Shown piece after piece: positions 11,426-24,426 of a DNA stretch of 64,000 nucleotides; the first letter of the stretch is position 1, and each line of letters begins with the position of its first letter. A model generated the notes under the pieces. That model had not been told where the DNA came from. It searched no databases and saw only the letters and a list, made by a program, of their open reading frames with translations. The stretch is from NCBI GenBank assembly GCA_947652115.1, contig OX393570.1:274506-338505 (forward strand), written 5' to 3'. The stretch is from Blastomussa wellsi (taxonomy: Eukaryota > Cnidaria > Anthozoa > Scleractinia > Plerogyridae). A program made the translations under genes and the position numbers.

Positions 11426-13024
11426 AACTCCACAGACGTATTGCTCTTCGGGACGCCGGATGGAGACAACGTGCTAGTCGGAAGCTGCAGGTTACGAGCG
11501 AAATGAGGAGCCAATATTATATTAGAACAGGTGTGAGGAGCATGACGGAAAAGGCTTGTACCTACCCGCCATTGCATTCTACCTGCTAAAATGTTGCAGG
11601 CGTTACCGGCCGACTTCAGGGCTCGGGTATTCGGGTCGATTTCGGGTCGGGACGTCCAGAACAAAAGAGACGAAAATAGTGGCCGAGCTCCACAATGAAA
11701 CAAAGCCTGCCTCCATGGCACGTCTCCCTCTCTACTCTGCATAATACTGTAGAGATAATTGACGTTATGTTAAAACTTTTATAATAAATTTAACAACTAA
11801 CTATATTCTCTGAGCAGCAACTCTAAAAGCTTCGATTTGACTGGAACATTCGGACGCCCCATTCGGACGTGTTTTTGTTAATAAGCGACCCTATTTTTAC
11901 AAGCGCCCGGGGACGTGCGCTGGTTTCTTCCCCCATCTCCCTCCTCTTCGGACGCCTGCTACGCAGGCTACCCCTATTCTAATATAATTACAGCGGCTCC
12001 AGAGTATTCCTTTAATAGCTGACATACGGTACGTAATAATGAATTATAAAAACAGTGCGCCTACCAGATAGCTTGGTAATTGATGCAAGTGACACTGAAG
12101 TCATCGACGTCAATTCAAATAGACAAACTCATAAACATTCACTGTATATTTTTTTACTGCTAAAATGAACAATTGAACTTTCAACGATTTGCTACTGTTA
12201 TTGTTAGTTATTTTGAACATTTGGTTGTTTCTCAAAAAATTGAATAAGCGCCCTCCCTTCATGTGCAAAAAGTAAATAAGCACCCCGGGCGCTAAATCGA
12301 ATCATTATGGTACCTTTCCAGGCCTGTTTTCTGCCCTAGAGCGAGGGCCTTCTGAACATGAATGCGAAGCTAATTCGAGGGATGTTTTTCAAGAGTACAC
12401 AGGCCGTACAATTGCCCGAAAACCAGAAACTTTTGAAATCTTCAAGGCTCTAGCTCTGAAAATTAATCTACTCATTGCAGCAGTCGGTTATACGTACTTC
12501 CCTCACCGCGCCGGTAAATAGTATGTACATATTCAAAAATTATCATGCATTATGTTTGGGCAAAGGGATATTTTTCATGTCTAGCATGAATTTTAATTAC
12601 GGTGCTCTGAAAAGAATTATCAAATGACGCACCAAGTTGGACGTTGGTCGTAGGGGCAAATGTACAGTGAAGAGAACCTAAATCCTCGTCTGTTATCCCT
12701 TTAGTTAATAAAATCCATATTTTCTTTCTTCCTTAAGTTGATTTTCACGTTAACACCACTAACATTTGAGCAGCAAAAATACGTTCCAGGAAGCGCAAAT
12801 ACTAGTTTCAAGTTTTTTAAACTATTATCTGCGATATCGAGTCAAGTTAACAGGAAAATGAACCCAAAACTGTCTATGTAGTGTAACTAAAGAGATAATG
12901 TAGCTTTTTCTACTTTGTAAATGAAGTTTCGAGTTTTATTTGAGTATTTCTTAGCAAATGTTGTTAACACTAGAAAAATTCTTTACAATAGGTTAGTTCT
13001 TCTGCTCCCGCGTCCCTCTTTATA
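11426..13024. other. Intergenic DNA between beta-galactosidase and ZXD genes
   Basis: The right part holds the 3' end of the ZXD gene: an AATAAA on the minus strand at 12935-12940, about 85 bp past the stop, is a likely poly(A) signal. The left part should hold the beta-galactosidase 5' UTR and promoter. At 11840-12300 the motif AATAAGCGCCC and variants recur, as in decayed DNA transposons. No coding exon is recognised. Confidence 0.5.
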
Positions 13025-16000
13025 TCAACGCAGGTCTTGCAAATTAATTGTACTTTCCGGATAAGAGTCGCCATTGCCTTCGTCTTGCTCTGATGAGCTA
13101 TTTGTGTCCATATATGGCGACAGATCGCCTTTTTCCAGACTTCCCCTTTCCTCTGGAACATCTGGAAGTGGGGGAATGGGCACCATAGAAATCTCTGAGG
13201 ACAATGCATGAGTAGGGCTGTCATTTGTGTCCGTTTCCATGTGCTCCACATCCGATACATGAACCATAGCTACTGTTGACTCGGGCATTAACCCCTGGGG
13301 TAAACTGATCTGAATCGATTCTTTGGGGAGTTGAACTATGGGAATTCCCTCAGGAGATTGTTGGATTTGAGCCACCAAGATTTCCCCCTCATTTTCAGTG
13401 TCTGAAGATTTGATTTCATCCTAAAAAACAAGATGATGATGCATTAGCGAGCATTTAACACTACAACGTACATAGTCAGCGAAACGAGAGTTACCACGCT
13501 GTAGTCTGTATCAGGTGGCGAACATAGCTGCACTGTTTAGACAATTGTTTCGTTCAAAAGGGTTTTAAATTAATCATATAATTTGGTTTTATCAACTGGG
13601 TTGATAATGTCAATTGGCCACCGTAAAGAGATTCAAGAGCTGACGTTTCGAGCGTTTCGATTCGCTCTTACCCCCTCTTTTAAATTAATCGTCTGACAAG
13701 AAGACCCTAGCACTAAAGGTGGAAAATGCACAAAAAGTGCGGAGGGGGTTGGGCAGCAGGTTGACTCCCTGCTCCTGTAAAAACACGATATGTTAAAGAA
13801 ACTACGATGATGAAAATTCACTTGTGTTTTTGTTTGTTTCTGATTTTTTTCCAACAAGTAAAAATTTTACCTCCTCAACTTGACGGCGTCAGGCCTTAGT
13901 AGGAAGCTTAAGCAATGACGACGGCGACGACGAGGAGGACGCCTTTGTAAAAACGAATTTATATCTTGCGAATTTATATATCGTGCGAATCTCACATTTG
14001 CCTTGATGTATTCGGCGCATCCATTGCTTTCAAACGTAGCCTTTTTATTAATAATTTACAAAATATAAGGACGGCGTTTATTTCCAAACAGAAAAACGGA
14101 GTCCAGCGCACTAACCATTAGGCCAGCGCGCAGCAGAGCTATTGTACAGCTCATTAAATCGTTTGTTTAGTGGCGTTCTCGTTGACGTTACCGTCGTGGT
14201 TTCCTTCAGGTCCCTACTACTGGCCAACCGAATGGTATTTTGTTATCATACCTCGTCGTCTAGTGAGGGGTATTTATAAGTACGATAGATAATGATACGC
14301 AGAAATTACAAACCTGAAATATAACTGCGGGAGGTGCGAACTGATCCTCTGGGTGAACATCTCTGAAGTCAAGAGTTCCTGAGGACCTTTTACCAGAGTC
14401 GGATGACGTGACACCCGAATGCAAAGTTTTGGTGGAAGATCCTGGCCCGTCCGGTCCAGTTTCGCTTGTTATATGAGTCATCATGCTGGTAATACACAGA
14501 TCAAACCCGCCAGTCAGCTTACCGCCTTCCACAACTGTCCCGCCAACTACTTCCGCCCTTACCTGGGCAGATTGTTGAGAAATTGGATCTTGATCATCAC
14601 TAGCACTTCTGACAACAAAATCGGGCACATCTAACTTTGCATTGTTTTCTAAACCCTCTGTAACAAACTGTTCCTGTTGAATAGAAACTGGCACTTGAAT
14701 TCCTGATACAGAAGTTTTAATTTCTCCATCGTCATGTTTCTTTTCAGTTTCCAGCACTATTTCGGTGGTCGGTGAGATGAGTGGGTGTCCTGTGGAGGTA
14801 ACCAGGGTACACAGGGAACCAACGGATGAAAGCCGTGCGGCATCGTCCAGGCTAAAGTTACTTGAATGGAAAGCACCTATAGTGGCGTACATGACTTCAG
14901 GTTCTGTTTCGCTTGTGTTGCTTCCACAACTGACAACATTGAGATCTGCTGCTATCGAGTCATGGAAATCCACTGCAAGATAACAACAACTGCATGTCAT
15001 ATGAATAGGGGTGAAATGGTAGGGATAGAGAAAGACAATTCAGAAAGTAGATAATGCTAGCAACTGAGAACATTTTGTTCGAGATTCTTAAGACAAGAGC
15101 CGGTATCAGGAATAGTAGGCAAGCCCACAAGTTCTTATTCGTATTTGCAAGTTCTCACGTCAATAAATAAACCAGAAAACATTCGGGGAACAGATACTTG
15201 CAGTCTTCGACAAAACGCACCAGTCTTCTTTCAGGCCTAGAGCATAAGAGCAATCTACAGGGTCTGTACGCTTTCCCAATACTGATCACCGGCTCATACC
15301 AGCGTCTTTGTATTGAATTCGCTGAACTTTTTTTATGCATAAATAAAGCTTTTACTATTGTTATTATACTGTACTCCTTTGTATCCATGAACAATAGCAA
15401 CACAAATAACAAGGAAGGAGAGGAATGCAGCTATGCTGTGCATGTACATTATTATGAATTGTATGCCCAGTTGAATCAGAAAGGTACATAATTATTTACA
15501 AACCTGTTAATGTTTTATTTCCATGTCGTTTTTGGTGTGCCCTCAAGTTTGCAGCAGTTGTGTATGTTTTATTACAGCCTTCTACGTCACATTTAAATGG
15601 TTTGTGGCCAGTATGTTTGCACATGTGTACATTAAGACTGCTTCCAGCAGTGAATGCCTTGTTGCACCCTATAAATAAAACACGAAAGAACAATTTGTTA
15701 CGACATTATTGATCAAATTCAAATATTAGGAACTCCAAACACTTTTACGCTTCCCTTAGTTCATCTAAAAATGTTCAGTATATAAGAGAGCACTTTAACC
15801 CCCCATTTCACAAACTAATTAACAGGGAATTAGGACAAATTTTGTAAAAACGTGTTGGCATCTTAAAACTGTAACAACAACAACAATTTATTTATTAACA
15901 GACTATAAGGAGCTTAGAAGGGCTTATAAGAGTTAGAAGGTTTGCTCTTAGCAAACTATCTCTTCTTGAACATTCTCAGAACTTTGTCATTTAAACTAGA

Positions 16001-19000
16001 CTTGTGTAACATTCTTATGTACCTTCAACTGGACACACATAAGGTTTCTCTCCCGTATGAACAAGGTTATGAGTCTTAAGATGACTTGATCTTGTGAAGG
16101 ATTTACAGCAACCTTCATAACTGCACACAAATGGCCTCTCACCAGTGTGTTTACGCATGTGTCTTTTGAGTTTGTAAGCACTTGTGAATGACCAACCGCA
16201 ACCCTATGGCGAAAAACAAAACAGAACAGATGACACATCAAGAAAAGTTCAGACTAAATTTTCCAATTTTGTCAATTACAGTTCTTCTCAAACAATTCAA
16301 TTCAATCCAATTCTTTATTTACACTATGAAGAGCAATTAAACATATTTATTACAGTAGAATACAAAAACTGTGTACAAAAAGCTACCCCACCTCAAATTC
16401 ACAAGGAAAAGGTCGTTCCCCTGTATGGGATCTCACATGTAACTTTAACTTGGATGCTTTGGTAAATCTCTTCTCACATCCCTCTACAGGACATGTGTGT
16501 GGTTTTTCACCCGTGTGAGTCCTAATGTGGGACCTCAAAGATCCAAGAGCAGAAAACTCTTTGCCACACCCTTCAATCTCGCATCTGTATAGTTTCTGGT
16601 CAGCCTGGTGTCTCCTCTCATGTACCTTTAACTTGTGTGCTGTGGGGAATGTTTTGTCACAGCCGTCATATCTGCACATGTGGGTGTCTGTCTGGCAGTG
16701 TGCTCTGATATGTGTTTTTAAGTTGTACGCAGTGGTAAAGCTCTTGCTGCATCCTTCATGTGTGCACTGTCAAATGAAAGTCACAGTACATTTGTATTAT
16801 AACAATATACAGTGGATCAATACTTTGATTTCTCTACTCTTTTGTTGATTTTATTGACCAGAGTAACAGTGGCACTGTACATCAAGTTTCAATGGGGTCT
16901 TGGCTCCTAAATTTTCCAAAGTGGCCGCCTAGACAAAAAAGTTAGGAGCAATTTTTTCATGGAAAAGTATGGAATGTGGCAAGCCTGCAATATGCATTGT
17001 TAGCAAAAGGGGCATTTCATTTCACAATATACAACGTAACGTTTGGAAAATCCAAAAGGCGGATGTTGACATGTTCACCTCGCAGCATTTGTGACAATTT
17101 TTCTTAACAGACGTCATCGTTCGCACCAATTCGTCTACCTTAAAGCTTTATCTAGTTGAAAAATACATCAAGGTAAGATATACAAATCCCAAAGAGTTCT
17201 GGTCGCCAACTTGGTGACTAATTTTTCAATCTTGGTCGCCAGCATGGTAGTTTTAGTCGCATTGGCGACTGTATTGGTCGCAATTTCGTGCCCTGCTAGG
17301 ATTTCTGGTTCACATGGCTCGCGAGTCATGGTTAACCTAAATAGAACTCCGGTTAGCCTATAAACGGCAATCCAGTTAGCTTGCAGTTAGCTTAGGTAGC
17401 TTCCAGTTCGCCTTTATATTGAGGTGAGGGATTTCTGGATTGCATGGCTCGCCTGGCTTGCTGGCCCGCATATTGTACACACATGTTTCAATGATTGTGA
17501 TACATTCAGAAGTGATAAACATCAAAGTAACTCACTATGTAAGGTTTTTCTCCAGTATGACCCCTAGCGTGCCTCTTCAGTTTGTAGGCTGTTGTAAATG
17601 CCCACTCACATCCTTCATGTGGACACTGAAACAATTAAGCAAAACTACGTTTTACTTAGTCAGTCAATAAACCCTGGTGCACGAGGCTGTGGTGTTAACA
17701 TCAATTGGAATGAAGAGATTGGAATAATCCAATTAATAAAATATATGTAATATACAGTCCAGCTTAGCTAACACAATGCGTCTTGAATTTCTCTCGAGAA
17801 GCATTTCGCTTCCATAGAGATGGGTCTTGTTTCTTTTGAGAGGTGTCTAATTTATCTCGAGATTCACTGATTGGAGAGAACCATTCAGTAAGGACCATAT
17901 TACCTGCAAGAAGTGGCATATCAATTTTGAAAGTCAGGAGAAATTTTATAGAGCGGCTTTCCTGGGATCAGTAACTCAGGTCAGTCACTGAACACGTACC
18001 TTGAAGGGCCTCTCTCCTGTGTGTGTCAGCATATGAAGCTTCAGTTTGTAGGCTTTGGAGCAGACTTTATTGCAATCAGGGTGAGGACACGCATGGCCTT
18101 TTCCATCTGCACAATCACCATCTTCCTTTACAACACAAGAGAAGAATGCACTTTGGAAACAATCAATACCTACATGTGAACCTGCACATGTATAAACATT
18201 CTGTGCTTCTGAACTTCTTCAACACCAACACAAAGCCTAGTTGTTCCTTTTAATTTCTATTATGACAACTACATTGTAACGTACAATAAAATGTTACAGG
18301 TAGGTATGCATCATAACTTGTCACATTTAAAGTAACAACAATATTGAGATTCTTCTTATCCTGTCCTCACTAGGAATCAGTATGACACAAGCTTAGCACA
18401 AAAAATGAATTGTTCATGAATATGTTTTGGTTTTTCCTGGTAAGGGCAGCCTAATTAAACAAAATGAGGGTGTTTGCTCCTCTTCTACACTTATGTCAGT
18501 CTGTACTTATGTCCATTATAAACCAGCTTTGTAGTTTGTTGTTGTGGCGGAACATGTAAATTGTTTTTGGCCAAACCTGGTCTTCCTGTGGAATCTCATC
18601 CATGTCTATACAGGTGCCAGCATCCTGTGTCATGTTGATATGGATTGCTTGATTTGTGGTGACACCAGGGACAAGCATTCCACTCAGCAACACTTGCTGC
18701 TGTTCAGTCAAAATGACATTCCTGCCAAAGTCTGCCGATGATGTCAACGCATCCAGTGCAGCACTCCCATCACTCTGATTTAGCACAGAACTGGTTGTGA
18801 CAACTTGATAATGCGTTTCACTGTCTTCGGCATCACCTTCTGTTAATATTGCAGGAACTTGTGTGGAAAATGTATTCACATCAGTGGTGAGGATACCATT
18901 TGTTACCATGGAGATGGCCTGGTTATTGCCTGGGTAAATTTGGATTGTTATCTCCCTCATAGCTTTACCCTGTTCTTGTAATAATGCTGCATTGGATAGG

Positions 19001-22000
19001 TGATCATCAGAGCCTTGTTGATTGGGGTCTGTATGTTGTTTCTTGTTTGTAGTAGCTTCATGAGATTCTCTTTCAATACTAGAATTCTCCACTGCAATAG
19101 AAAAAAAAATTAAATTAATTAGAATAATACCAATCCGTAAATTTACAGTGCAGACACAAACCATGAACGCTTGACATTTATTGTTACATTTTTTGTTATG
19201 ATTATCCAATGAGAGATCTTGACATAGACCAAAGGATTAGTATTTTCAGCACCTAAGAAAGCCAATTCTTCTGTTTATATGTACAATAATTGAATGGCTA
19301 ACATTGGATAATGGTAAAAAAATGTAAAAATAAATGTCAAGTGTTCACAGTTCAAGTGTCCTCACTGCAATGTAGCTTTGCAAAACGGGTTCCACACTCC
19401 ATAAGGCTGATATCAATATTGCCCTAATACCCTACCAGTTATGACAAAATTATCAATACCAGAAAATTGTGAAGAGAAAAACATTTATCAATTACCAGAA
19501 AATACTGGAGGAGAAGGAACATGTAGTTAATTCTATAAATTATTACGCTAACAAAAGTTGGGAAGTATCCTAATTGTGACAACTATTACTTTAAGCATGT
19601 TACTGAGAAATAGACTACATCCAAACTGTTTCCACAAAGACATTGCATACTGCCCCTTGCTTACTTAATGAAGATGTCTCCTCAGCATCATGTTGCTGAT
19701 GGTCAGCTTGTAAAGCTGTCGATGAGCACTGACCCAGAGCAGATCCATTAGGTGATCCCAAAGGATCCAACCCCAAAGGCACAACTCTGCCATCAACACT
19801 AATCAGGTTAAAATCTGGCTTCATTCTTTCATGCAACTGTCCTCTCTCTAAGTGATTTGCTTCACCAGCTGTTACAAATAAAGGGGGATTAAAAACTAGA
19901 AAATGGAATCTCACAAAATGATACAAGATATATGCGTGCATCATCCAAATTAACAGTTTTACTGTTATAATTTGTTCTTATTTAACAATGAATCATAAGT
20001 CTTTTTATTTTTTCCCAGAATCCCATGTGGGTACTCCCTTATATGGGGACATGAGTGATGGCACTGGCTAGTCTTTTTGTGGTAGTGGAGCAGCTCTTGT
20101 AAGCTTGTAATTCTACTGGTAGCAGTTGCTATTGTTTTAGGGGCTAGGAGCATTGTTTCTGTTGTTTGTTCACACAGGGTATCAAGCCATTCATGTGAGA
20201 CCTTAAGAGAGCTGCTACATCACCCTCTTTTTGACCCCTTAGTCCTAAACAGGGTATATAATTTAACCAAGTCTGTCCTAAACAGGGTATATAATTTAAC
20301 CAAGTCTGTCCTAAACAGGGTATATAATTTAACCAAGTCTGTCCTAAACAGGGTATATAATTTAACCAAATCTGTCCTAAACAGGGTCTGGAGCTGTCCT
20401 AGACGGGGTATGGCTTCAAGACTTTCATCAAGTTTAATTTAAGAATATTCGAAATCAGAAATGTTAATCACTATTTAGTTAACCGGTCATCAGTCAACAT
20501 TAGACCATTTTCTGGACTTAGATATTACATTATAGTATAAAAACCTTTTATTTTGGCATAAAAACGATCAGGGGTTTCAAACCTCCTGTGGCACCCCTCT
20601 AGTACCAAAACATAGGTCAAGCTCCCACTACCACCACCACGCCAAGAATCTATACTCTGAAGGTCTCATCAACCAGCTGCCACATGTTTAGGGAGGATGG
20701 GCACCTGGTATGTCCAGGGGGCATCCACTGATGTGCACAGCCAGTCCTGCAGGTGGAATAAAGCTGCCATTTGGCAATCCCCACAAAGCAGCCACAGCTC
20801 CCACGGCCAATTATTGAACCTGCCACACTGACTAGGTCAAGAACTTGCTAACATCACTGAAAATCACATACTATTGCTGTATGATAACATTTCTCAACAA
20901 ACAAACAAACAGATCAATAAGCACAGAAAAATTTGTACCCTCACTGTGAAAGGAACTAATAACTTTACCTCCAATTTCTCTGTATACAGAGCGAGGGAAT
21001 GTCATCTCCATTTCCTCTTCATGACTCGCACTACTGTTATGTTGAAAATGGGATGAAAGTTGCTCCTCTATGTTTCCATCCACAATAAAGCAGTCTTGAT
21101 CAGAGCCAGTACGACCTGAATCACAACACTCTGATGACGCACTGGGAAGAATATGCTTCTCTTGGTATTTATTGTCGACTGAACCAGCACATGGTGTTGA
21201 AATGGTAGCATCCTTTTTAGGTGTGGGAGATGATAAGTCACCTTGGGAATGTGAAATGCCATGATTTTTTTCTTTACTGTTTTGAAATCCATAGTTGACA
21301 TCTTGAATAAAAAGAGAAAGAGAATTTTATGGAAATAATTTATTATCGGATTGCTATGTAGACACTGCTTTTTGCACCATGTTTGCAAAACAGTGAAATA
21401 ATATTTCACAATGAAACTACCATCTAAAACCAAAACTAAAGTAATAACTTTGGTCAATGAAAAAGAATGCAGACAAATCCAGTGAACCAATCAAAACACG
21501 AAGTAATTACACATGACCGACACAAAGTGCGGGAAAGCGTGCGCAGAGGAGTTGTGATTGGTTTTGGTTTTACTCCTAATTGGTTAAAAAAGTGGTGCAA
21601 GATTTTTAAACCAATCACTGAGCAAAGTAATGCAAAACAAAAGCAAATGCAGAAAGTATTTCTTTCGGCACTGAAGTGAAAACACTCTAGACACTGTTTC
21701 CAACATGGTGGCATGCATGGAGGAAAAATTATATAGCATATTAAATTCATATTTTCCATGACAATACAGAGAAAACAATTTTATATATTTTTTCTGAATA
21801 ATCAGTTTCAAAAATACGTTAAAAATCTGTTTGTTGTGGAAGTTTGCTACTTTGTACACCATACATCAACATGGTGTATTAAAAACCGAAATTTATCATT
21901 ACTAGAGTCGAATTTGTCTTGTTATAACCGTAATGCTTCAAAACAAGGTTACCTCAATTCGAATGTATTTTTCCCGCGCAATTTTCCAAATTTTGACGGA

Positions 22001-22289
22001 ATCTTCGATTCATACAGATAGACAACAAGACAGTGAGCTTACAGTGAAACGAAAGTAACATTTCTGATCTCTTTAAAGACAAGAACTCTTCAATATTCTC
22101 ACCACCGAATAAAGCAAAAGCTTTCCTACCGTTTGAATTTTGTGAATGATCGTCACTAGCCCCTGTTTCTTGTCCAGGGAGCCCCTTGCAAAGTGTTGGC
22201 CCCTGCGAATCCATCATGGCGCTCCCCGCACCGCCAACAAGAAATCCAAGATGGCGATTTCGTTCAAGCGATTGCGCAATATTCGCCAA
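13025..22289 (-). CDS. ZXDC: ZXD-family C2H2 zinc finger transcription factor, 11 exons
   Basis: Nuclear DNA-binding regulator. Exons (5' to 3'): 22289-22103, 21301-20969, 19868-19665, 19091-18577, 18125-18000, 17625-17536, 16766-16392, 16203-16023, 15668-15504, 14972-14314, 13420-13025. Phases agree throughout, giving 1,076 residues. Ten consecutive C2H2 fingers lie at about residues 426-719, several joined by HTGE[KR]P linkers; most start CxxEGC, the ZXD pattern. One finger has the [12 protein letters not shown] type that I recall from ZXDC. The acidic C-terminus ends STINLQDLR, close to the ZXDC end (STINLQDLQ) as I remember it. Regions before and after the fingers are low-complexity and probably transactivating. 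In vertebrates ZXDC works with CIITA on MHC-II promoters; that partner is not expected in a cnidarian, so the target is unknown. Divergent from TADA3. Confidence 0.9.
13577..13673. mobile_element. Fold-back MITE family, single arm
   Basis: One arm of the element seen complete at 42641-42824, starting TATAATTTGGTTTTATCAAC and ending in the TTTCGAGCG core. The opposite arm is missing. It lies in the last intron of the ZXD gene. Confidence 0.8.
20243..20400 (+). repeat. 33-bp tandem repeat in a ZXD intron
   Basis: About four and a half head-to-tail copies of a 33-bp unit beginning CCTAAACAGGGTATATAATT, then degenerating. Copies are almost identical, so the expansion is recent. There are no spacers, so it is a minisatellite. 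It is intronic between exons 2 and 3 of the ZXD gene. Confidence 0.9.
21483..21685 (+). repeat. Interspersed repeat, shared with 43773-43970
   Basis: Intronic copy (ZXD intron 1) of the repeat at 43.8 kb. Repeated CCAAT/ATTGG boxes at similar spacing in both copies suggest a non-autonomous element with internal inverted motifs. Confidence 0.7.
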
Positions 22290-22582
22290 AACTCCCTTGA
22301 GAGTGGAGGACGGTTTTGGTATATTCTATGTGAAGTTGAATTCCTTTTAAAGCTGCGAAATTATTTCTTTTTCACGGTAAGCATGGTATATCTACAACTT
22401 ACAGAAAAAAGAATCTAAAATATTCAACATTTTTTTCGGCCGAGTTTCGCATGGGTACTTGGTTCCCAGACTTCCTTCTAAGAATAGGAGCGGCTACTCA
22501 GTACATGTTGTGATAATCTTTTATTTGCAAGAAAGTGGGACAGATTTCCAAAGAAATTCAGCATTTTCTCTGAGAAGAAGCG
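22290..22582. promoter_or_regulatory. Shared divergent promoter, ZXD and TADA3
   Basis: Only 293 bp separate the ZXD start codon (minus) from the TADA3 start codon (plus), so both promoters must overlap here or use intragenic sequence. No TATA box is at a convincing distance. A CAAGATGGCG motif, YY1-like, lies just inside the ZXD first exon at 22247-22256. Confidence 0.7.
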
Positions 22583-23935
22583 ATGTCTAACGTGATAGAT
22601 GATGGAAAGGGTGATACAGACCCCTGTCCACTCCAGTACTTTGATTTCAAAATGGTGGATCATAAGACCATGTGCCCATTTTATACCTCTTTGTTGACAC
22701 GCTCAGCTGAACAAGGAATAGCCCCAGAGGATCTTCACCTGCTACAGAGCGACCTGGAAACTCTTCTTGCCGGTGCCAATCGGCGAATAAGACAAATAGA
22801 TTCCGAGACTAAACTGTTGGTTGACTGGGCAGAGAAAAAAGACAAGAAAAGCGTTCGACAGAGAGAACTGGAGATTCTAAGTTCACTGCAGTCTACTTTG
22901 AAACGTAGTCGACCTGCAACAGAGGAAAAGGGGGCCAAACGACAGAAACTGGAAGAGTCGAGGAGCACTAGTCCAGCTAGTCTGCCTGCAGGAAGATCGA
23001 AAAGCAAACAATCGGCGTCTTCTGAAGGAAGTCAAGAAGAAGAAACGTTTCCCCCGAGCGTTAAAGCAAAAAGCGACGCTCCTAACCGCTTCTGGACAGC
23101 TGTGGAACCTTACTGCGCCGACATCACGGTTGAAGATCAGAAATTCCTTGATGATTCCTTAAAAAATCCGGATGATGAACAAGAATATTTTAAAATCCCA
23201 CCTTTAGGCACACATTATGGAGCAAAATGGGCACAAGAAGATCTGCTTGAAGAGCAGGAAGAAGGTTCTAGAATGCAAGAGAAGAAGTTACGTGGCACTT
23301 TAACTAATACGACTAGTGACAATACCAATAAGTCAAGTGAAGAAAAAGCTATGCTCAAAAAATCAAATTCTACTGGACTTCAAGAAGAAGATCTGTGCCC
23401 ATTTGGGACTCTTACACAGAGATTGGTTTCAGCTTTGATTGAAGAGAACATAATAGCACCCATTCCTGAGCAAAGCTCTGGTTCAGGAAGCTCTGACAGT
23501 GCAACCACAAGGAGTGGCAATAACCCCCCACGGACCCCCACAAAGGCACCCCATGTACCTCATACCCGCACGTTAGAGGCACGCATTAGAGAGGAGCTAA
23601 TATTTCAAGGGTTGTTAGATGCTGACGATCAAGCAGATGAGGAGGTTGATGATGAAGTGTTAGCTGAACTGAAACGGCATCAGAATGAGCTTCGTGTCTT
23701 GATGGCGAAAAACAGACAACAGAAACTTGAACTATCAAAGTTAACACAAGAGGAAATTAGGAGGCAGGAACTAAAACACAGAGCTCAAGTTGCAGATGCC
23801 GAAGTCATGGAATGGTTTAGGAAAATGATGGCTTTGAAACAGAAAAGAAAGTCGCCAACTAAAAAAGAGAAAGAAGCAGCCTGGAAGGCTCTCAGAGAAA
23901 GGGAAGCAATTCTTAGGGTGCTTGGTAATTCCTGA
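22583..23935 (+). CDS. TADA3: Transcriptional adapter 3 (Ada3), intronless
   Basis: Subunit of the SAGA/ATAC histone acetyltransferase adaptor modules, linking Ada2-Gcn5 to activators in the nucleus. A single uninterrupted frame gives 450 residues (human about 432). The N-terminus has CPLQYFDFKMVDHKTMCPFY, the centre has DAPNRFWTAVEPYCADIT and a KIPPLGTHYGAKWAQEDLLE block, and the C-terminus has a charged coiled-coil (about 375-445) with SPTKKEKEAAWKALREREA, all TADA3 landmarks. A KRQK basic patch near residue 120 may be a nuclear signal. The lack of introns contrasts with every other gene of similar size here, and could reflect retrocopying, yet the protein is intact and sits beside its own promoter. 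A poly(A) signal lies at 24409-24414. Confidence 0.95.
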   Translation: MSNVIDDGKGDTDPCPLQYFDFKMVDHKTMCPFYTSLLTRSAEQGIAPEDLHLLQSDLETLLAGANRRIRQIDSETKLLVDWAEKKDKKSVRQRELEILSSLQSTLKRSRPATEEKGAKRQKLEESRSTSPASLPAGRSKSKQSASSEGSQEEETFPPSVKAKSDAPNRFWTAVEPYCADITVEDQKFLDDSLKNPDDEQEYFKIPPLGTHYGAKWAQEDLLEEQEEGSRMQEKKLRGTLTNTTSDNTNKSSEEKAMLKKSNSTGLQEEDLCPFGTLTQRLVSALIEENIIAPIPEQSSGSGSSDSATTRSGNNPPRTPTKAPHVPHTRTLEARIREELIFQGLLDADDQADEEVDDEVLAELKRHQNELRVLMAKNRQQKLELSKLTQEEIRRQELKHRAQVADAEVMEWFRKMMALKQKRKSPTKKEKEAAWKALREREAILRVLGNS

Positions 23936-24408
23936 GTTTTTAAAAGAAAGCTATGTGTGAATCAGTGGCAGATCTAGGGGGAGGACTGGTGGGTCCAGTC
24001 ATCTCCCCTCCCCCATCCCTCTTTAACTCTGGGCGTCACATGCCTCTGCTACCAAACCTCAACATAGACACAGGCAGGGAAAACCTTCAAGGGCTTTGAA
24101 AAGATGACAGATATTGCTGTCAAAATCAACCTATGGTGAAAATTAAGCGTTCAGTATTCTGTTTTGACGTAAAGTATATGAAATAATTCATACACTGTAT
24201 ATGAACTGTGGATGTAGATGAAACTGAGAGATACATCCTTTAAACTTTATTCAGTTTTCTGCAAACTTATACCACTTTATGTAAAAAAATCTGCAGCTCA
24301 CATAATATCAACATTTGTGTACAATTGACATTCCTGTGGGATTCACATACACACCCAAGAGCTGCTAGGTTCAGTCTAAAGTAACAACACCACACATGCA
24401 AAAATGTA

Positions 24409-24426
24409 AATAAAAATATATTTATT
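24409..24426. promoter_or_regulatory. Back-to-back poly(A) signals, TADA3 (+) and profilin (-)
   Basis: AATAAA on the plus strand at 24409-24414 suits TADA3 (stop 23935), and AATAAA on the minus strand (TTTATT at 24421-24426) suits profilin (stop 24700). The two convergent genes therefore probably end within a few tens of bases of each other and their 3' UTRs may overlap. Confidence 0.65.

Noticed and set aside
20243..20400. CRISPR-like array
   Set aside because: Units are contiguous with no variable spacers, and the window is eukaryotic.
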